From Porphyromonadaceae bacterium UBA7555 (GTDB lineage: Bacteria > Bacteroidota > Bacteroidia > Bacteroidales > Muribaculaceae): a stretch of DNA of 64,000 bases. Every line of letters begins with the position of its first letter. Position 1 is the stretch's first letter. Shown piece after piece: positions 59,991 through 64,000 of the stretch. The notes beneath the pieces were generated by a model, which was given only the letters and a program-made list of their open reading frames with translations, was not told the DNA's origin and made no database searches. Both the position numbers and the translations under genes were made by a program. Location: NCBI GenBank assembly GCA_002478045.1, contig DLLT01000018.1, forward strand, positions 35,620 through 99,619, read 5' to 3'.

Positions 59991-61024
59991 GTCAGGAACA
60001 AGATTTCGATATACGCAATTCGGAACGGGACAAGGACTTCGAGCGTGCCTTGCGTCCCGATCATTTCGAAGCCTTCAACGGGCAGGAAAAGATCGTCGCC
60101 AACCTTAGGGTTTTTGTCGAGGCGGCACGTATGCGCCATGAGGCCTTGGACCATATATTGCTTTTCGGCCCTCCGGGACTGGGCAAAACGACACTCGCCG
60201 GTATTATTGCCAACGAATTGGGCGTAGGCTTCAAGGTCACCAGCGGCCCGGTATTGGACAAGCCCGGCGATCTGGCCGGCATCCTAACCACGCTTGAGGA
60301 AAATGATGTGCTGTTTATAGACGAGATACATCGCCTCAGTCCCGTAGTCGAGGAGTACCTGTACTCCGCTATGGAGGACTACCGTATAGACATCATGATA
60401 GACAAAGGCCCGGGGGCGCGCTCGGTACAGCTTTCGCTGAGCCCGTTCACGCTCGTGGGAGCCACCACGCGCAGCGGACTGCTGACGGCGCCCCTGCGTG
60501 CACGCTTCGGCATCAATTGCCACCTCGAATACTATAACCACGCCACCTTGGAGCGCATCATACGGCGCAGTGCGGCGCTGCTGAAAGTACCCATCACCGA
60601 TGATGCAGCCCGCGAAATAGCTATGCGCAGCCGCGGCACGCCCCGTATCGCCAATGCCTTGCTTCGCCGCGTGCGCGATTTTGCTATGGTCAAGGGTGAC
60701 GGCACCATCGACGTAGCCATTGCACGGTATGCGCTCGAGGCGCTCAATATCGACCGATACGGTCTTGACGAAATTGACAACAAGCTGTTGTCCACGATTA
60801 TATACAAGTTTGGCGGCGGCCCGGTAGGGCTGTCCACCATAGCCACGGCCTTGGGCGAGGACACCGGAACCGTTGAGGAGGTGTACGAGCCCTACCTCAT
60901 ACAGGAAGGCTTTGTCAAGCGCACGCCGCGCGGGCGCGAAGTCACGCCAAAGGCCTTCAAACATTTGGGCGTCCGGATGCCGGCGGACGATATGCCGGGA
61001 CTGTTTGACACCCTCGATGCATAG
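59987..61024 (+). CDS. ruvB: Holliday junction branch-migration ATPase RuvB
   Basis: RuvB drives branch migration with RuvA. The 345-residue protein starts MSQEQDFDIRNSERDKDFE and shows LRPDHFEAFNGQEKIVANL near 23. Walker A is ILLFGPPGLGKTTLAG near 55, Walker B is NDVLFIDEIHRLSPVVEEYLY near 105, and sensor 1 is LVGATTRSGLLTAPLRARFG. The winged-helix end (EPYLIQEGFVKRTPRGREVT) is intact. The ATG overlaps the GT9 stop, so the longer frame is rejected. A flippase gene begins 9 bp after the stop. Confidence 0.97.
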   Translation: MSQEQDFDIRNSERDKDFERALRPDHFEAFNGQEKIVANLRVFVEAARMRHEALDHILLFGPPGLGKTTLAGIIANELGVGFKVTSGPVLDKPGDLAGILTTLEENDVLFIDEIHRLSPVVEEYLYSAMEDYRIDIMIDKGPGARSVQLSLSPFTLVGATTRSGLLTAPLRARFGINCHLEYYNHATLERIIRRSAALLKVPITDDAAREIAMRSRGTPRIANALLRRVRDFAMVKGDGTIDVAIARYALEALNIDRYGLDEIDNKLLSTIIYKFGGGPVGLSTIATALGEDTGTVEEVYEPYLIQEGFVKRTPRGREVTPKAFKHLGVRMPADDMPGLFDTLDA

Positions 61025-61033
61025 ACATACGAT

Positions 61034-62518
61034 ATGGGCTCGATAAAATCATTGATGAAAGATACGGCCATATACGGCCTGAGCAGCATCATCGGGCGTT
61101 TCCTCAACTGGTGCCTGGTGCCGCTGTATACCATCACGTTCACTCCGGCCGAGTATGGCCTGAATACCTACGTGTACTCGGTGGTGGCGCTGGCGCTAAT
61201 AGTGCTGACATATGGTATGGAGACCGGGTTCTTCCGTTTCGCCAATCACGACCGCTGGAAAAACCCTATGGAGGTGTACTCCACCTCGCTGATTTCGTTG
61301 GCGGTGTCCTCGACGGCCTTCGTGGTGCTGGTGGCGCTGTTCCTCGACCCGGTGACAACGTGGATGGAGTGTGACGGCCATCCCGAATATGTGATGATGA
61401 TGGCCGTGTGCGTGGCCGCCGATGCCTTTACGGCTATACCGTTCTCGTATCTTCGCTATCGCAAGCGCCCCGTGCGCTTTGCCGTGCTTCGCCTGATCAA
61501 TATCGGCGTCAATATCGCGCTCAATCTGTTCTTTATACTGCTGTGTCCGTGGCTGATGCGTGTGGCTCCGGCTACCGTATCGTGGTTCTACGACCCGACT
61601 TTCGGCATCGGATACATATTCCTGGCCAATCTCATATCGTCCTTGCTGACGCTGGTGATGCTGCTACCCGAATTGCGCGGCTTCCGCTGGCGTTTCAACC
61701 GCCGCCTATGGCATGCGATGATCGTATACTCGGCGCCGCTGCTGGTGCTGGGTGTGGCCGGAATCATGAACCAGACCATAGACAAAATCCTGTATCCGTC
61801 GCTGGTGACGGATCACGCGCAAGCCATGGACGGCCTCGGCATCTACGGCGCCAACTACAAGATTGCCATCGTGATGGTGATGTTCATTCAGGCCTTCCGC
61901 TTTGCTTACGAGCCTTTTATCTTTGCCCAAAGCCGCGACAAAGGCGAAGAACGCCTCCAGGCCTATCGCGATGCCATGAAGTACTTCGTCATCTTTGCCT
62001 TAGTGATATTCCTGGGTGTGATGTTCTATATAGACATCCTCAAGTACTTTATATCGCCCAAGTATTTCAGCGGCTTGCAGGTTGTGCCCATCGTGATGCT
62101 TGCCGAGTTGTTCTTCGGCATATTCTTCAACCTCTCGCTGTGGTACAAACTTACGGATAAGACGGTCTGGGGTATGTACTTCTCGCTGTTGGGCCTCGGT
62201 ATAACCATCCTCGGCAACGTCATCCTGGTGCCGCGTATGGGGTATATGGGTTGCGCTTGGGCTGCGTTGGCGTGCTACACGGCGATGATGGTTGCCAGCT
62301 ACTTTGTAGGGCGAGCCAAGTATCCTATCGGTTATCCATTGCGGCGTATCGCCGCCTATTTCCTCCTTGCTACGGTGCTCTACGCCGTGGGTATGTACGT
62401 GATTGATATGCCGCAAATGTGGCTTCGTCTGCCCCTACGCACACTGCTCATCGCAGCATTTGTCGTTGTAGTCATACGACACGAAGGCATCCGTCTGCCC
62501 AAACGTCTGCATCTGTAA
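61034..62518 (+). CDS. Polysaccharide/lipopolysaccharide flippase (Wzx-like)
   Basis: The 494-residue integral membrane protein begins MGSIKSLMKDTAIYGLSSIIGRFLNWCLVPLYT and has about 14 hydrophobic segments. This is typical of the MOP-superfamily exporters that flip undecaprenyl-linked oligosaccharides. Segments such as YTITFTPAEYGLNTYVYSV and MNQTIDKILYPSL fit the family. It is 9 bp after ruvB and followed 19 bp later by a GT4. A MurJ identity is less likely because the polysaccharide-synthase C-terminal type dominates, but lipid II flipping cannot be excluded by eye. Confidence 0.87.
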   Translation: MGSIKSLMKDTAIYGLSSIIGRFLNWCLVPLYTITFTPAEYGLNTYVYSVVALALIVLTYGMETGFFRFANHDRWKNPMEVYSTSLISLAVSSTAFVVLVALFLDPVTTWMECDGHPEYVMMMAVCVAADAFTAIPFSYLRYRKRPVRFAVLRLINIGVNIALNLFFILLCPWLMRVAPATVSWFYDPTFGIGYIFLANLISSLLTLVMLLPELRGFRWRFNRRLWHAMIVYSAPLLVLGVAGIMNQTIDKILYPSLVTDHAQAMDGLGIYGANYKIAIVMVMFIQAFRFAYEPFIFAQSRDKGEERLQAYRDAMKYFVIFALVIFLGVMFYIDILKYFISPKYFSGLQVVPIVMLAELFFGIFFNLSLWYKLTDKTVWGMYFSLLGLGITILGNVILVPRMGYMGCAWAALACYTAMMVASYFVGRAKYPIGYPLRRIAAYFLLATVLYAVGMYVIDMPQMWLRLPLRTLLIAAFVVVVIRHEGIRLPKRLHL

Positions 62519-62537
62519 AGAAACAGCACCCATAACG

Positions 62538-63788
62538 ATGAAAATCACTCTGGTCACACATAGCGACAGCCGCGGCGGCGCCGCCGTAGTCACCCTACGT
62601 CTGGCGCATGCCCTGCGCGACCGCGGAGTGGATGCCGTGGTGCTGGCTGCCAATATCGAGACTGACGACTCCTTGGTCAAGCCTTTGGCCTCGCCGACGG
62701 CGGTACGTATGGCTTTTTTGGCCGAGCATATAGACATCTTCCGCCACCGCGGTGTACGACGCGACAACCTCTTCAAGATTTCAATCGCTACGGCCGGACT
62801 GCCGCTGTGGCAGCATCCGGACATTACGGACGCCGATGCCGTGGTCCTCGGATGGATCAATCAGGGAACGGTATCGCTGCGCGGCATACGACGGCTGCAC
62901 GCGGCATACCCTGATAAGCCTATACTATGGGTGATGCACGACCTATGGAATGCCACCGGCATTTGCCACCATACCGTGGACGGCTGCGATCGCCTGACGG
63001 GCGTCTGCGGCACTTGTCCGCTGTTGCACGGACGTCCGCACTCCACCGACCTGTCCACGCGCACACAAGCCGCAAAAAAGGCCTTGTACGAAGCTGTGCC
63101 CATACGCTTTGTCGCAGTCAGCAATTGGCTGGCCGAACGTTGTCGCGAGTCTTCGCTGATGCATTATGCTGACATTTCGGTGGTGCCTAACGCCTTCCCC
63201 GTGGAGTCGTTTATGCCCGAGGGCGAAACGGCCGCCATCCCGGGAGTGCCCGAAGATGCACGCGTCATCGTCATGGGCGCAGCGCGGCTCGATGATCCCA
63301 TTAAAAACTTGCCGCTGGCCGTGGATGCCCTCAATGCCGTCACCGCCGAAGACGCTTTTGCATTATTTTTCGGCGAGATACGCGATGCGCATGCCTTGGA
63401 CGGACTGCGGATGCCGCACATTGCCCTCGGTCGTGTCAATATGGATACGTTGCCGTCGCTGTATAGACGCGCGGACATCGTGCTTTCGACTTCGCGCCAC
63501 GAGACACTCCCCGGCACGCTTATCGAGGGGATAGCCTGCGGCGCACGTGCGGTCACCACCTCGCACGGCGGTCAGTCGGACATCGTCACGGACGTATCAC
63601 TGGGTTCGCTGTGTCCCGATGACCCCCAAGCCATAGCCGCAGCCGTAGATGCACAGCTTGCCGACCGTGCCGCCTGCCGTGATATTGCCGCCGACCGTGC
63701 CGCCATGCATACCGCTATCGCCCGGCGCTTTGCCGCCTCGGCCATTGCCGACCGCTTCCTGTCCCTTTTGACCTCCCTGCAGCAGTGA
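62538..63788 (+). CDS. Family 4 glycosyltransferase
   Basis: The 416-residue protein starts MKITLVTHSDSRGGAAVVTLRLAHALRDRG, a GT4 signature. It has a Cys-rich loop (GICHHTVDGCDRLTGVCGTCPLLHG, about 140-164) resembling those of surface-glycan GT4 enzymes. The donor-binding part is VLSTSRHETLPGTLIEGIACGARAVTTSHGGQSDIV near 315. It presumably builds the same glycan as the adjacent flippase exports. It is intact; the last 212 bp of the window after it contain no gene I can support. Confidence 0.9.
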   Translation: MKITLVTHSDSRGGAAVVTLRLAHALRDRGVDAVVLAANIETDDSLVKPLASPTAVRMAFLAEHIDIFRHRGVRRDNLFKISIATAGLPLWQHPDITDADAVVLGWINQGTVSLRGIRRLHAAYPDKPILWVMHDLWNATGICHHTVDGCDRLTGVCGTCPLLHGRPHSTDLSTRTQAAKKALYEAVPIRFVAVSNWLAERCRESSLMHYADISVVPNAFPVESFMPEGETAAIPGVPEDARVIVMGAARLDDPIKNLPLAVDALNAVTAEDAFALFFGEIRDAHALDGLRMPHIALGRVNMDTLPSLYRRADIVLSTSRHETLPGTLIEGIACGARAVTTSHGGQSDIVTDVSLGSLCPDDPQAIAAAVDAQLADRAACRDIAADRAAMHTAIARRFAASAIADRFLSLLTSLQQ

Positions 63789-64000
63789 GCCGCTGCCATT
63801 GCCGTCCACAGCACCTTGCATCCTTCCGTCGCCCCTTCAAGCAATAGCTCTGCCGACGCGTCCTTTGCCGTCAATCATATTGTTGCAATGTCGTGCCGTT
63901 TCGCAATGCCGTTGCACACGCTTATGCCTTTTTACACTACCCCGAGGCTGTGCAATCGGTTGAAATATAGCTCAGAATAAATTGGTAGATTCCAGTATCA

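Overview
The window is a gene-dense stretch of a Bacteroidota chromosome, most likely order Bacteroidales and plausibly Muribaculaceae-like. The grounds are promoters of the Bacteroidota type (-33 TTTG, about 20 nt, -7 TAnnTTTG), a Bacteroidota-style FtsL, a viroplasmin-type RNase H, the large Bacteroidota LepB, a TGS-domain nucleoside kinase, a DUF4254 protein beside a GT9 enzyme, and GC-rich coding sequence. The family assignment is inference; no rRNA or marker search was possible.

Region 1 (1-21.0 kb, minus strand) is the division and cell wall (dcw) cluster in the order rsmH, ftsL, ftsI, murE, mraY, murD, then seven unrelated genes, then ftsW, murG, murC and ftsQ (cut by the window edge). 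The intervening genes are a viroplasmin RNase H, an EamA transporter, a NamZ-type exo-muramidase, a sodium:solute symporter, a WYL regulator, a small membrane protein and an acyltransferase. A 21-nt promoter-like block upstream of rsmH recurs identically upstream of ftsW. No mraZ lies next to rsmH.

Region 2 (21.2-24.8 kb) holds two identical tRNA-Glu genes flanking rpsT, then recO, birA, tsaE and a WbqC-family gene. Region 3 (24.8-37.4 kb, minus) is housekeeping: lepB, rmlB/rmlC, an FKBP isomerase, trmD, ribF, a HAD phosphatase, uvrC, apt, a 42-residue lipoprotein not apparent as a long ORF, mnmG and ybeY.

Region 4 (37.7-47.9 kb, plus) looks like a lipopolysaccharide core/surface glycan locus: a GT2, three GT4-like enzymes, an LTA-synthase-like membrane phosphotransferase, a WaaP-type LPS kinase, a nucleoside kinase, an NAD-dependent epimerase-like protein and a small membrane protein. 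It is followed by tRNA-Asp with its own promoter and terminator, then rnhB, an S41 peptidase, argS, a Bax-inhibitor-1 protein and a MATE pump.

Region 5 (55.2-63.8 kb) has a second acyltransferase, frr and pyrH on minus, then DUF4254, GT9, ruvB, a Wzx-like flippase and another GT4 on plus.

Two ParB-binding parS palindromes (34,915-34,930 and 39,448-39,463, the second inside a glycosyltransferase gene) lie 4.5 kb apart on either side of the divergent switch at 37.4-37.75 kb, which suggests an origin-proximal location. Several intergenic spacers carry degenerate tandem repeats with a 9-bp period, a family I cannot assign to a known element. I found no CRISPR array, insertion sequence, prophage or recognisable defence system.
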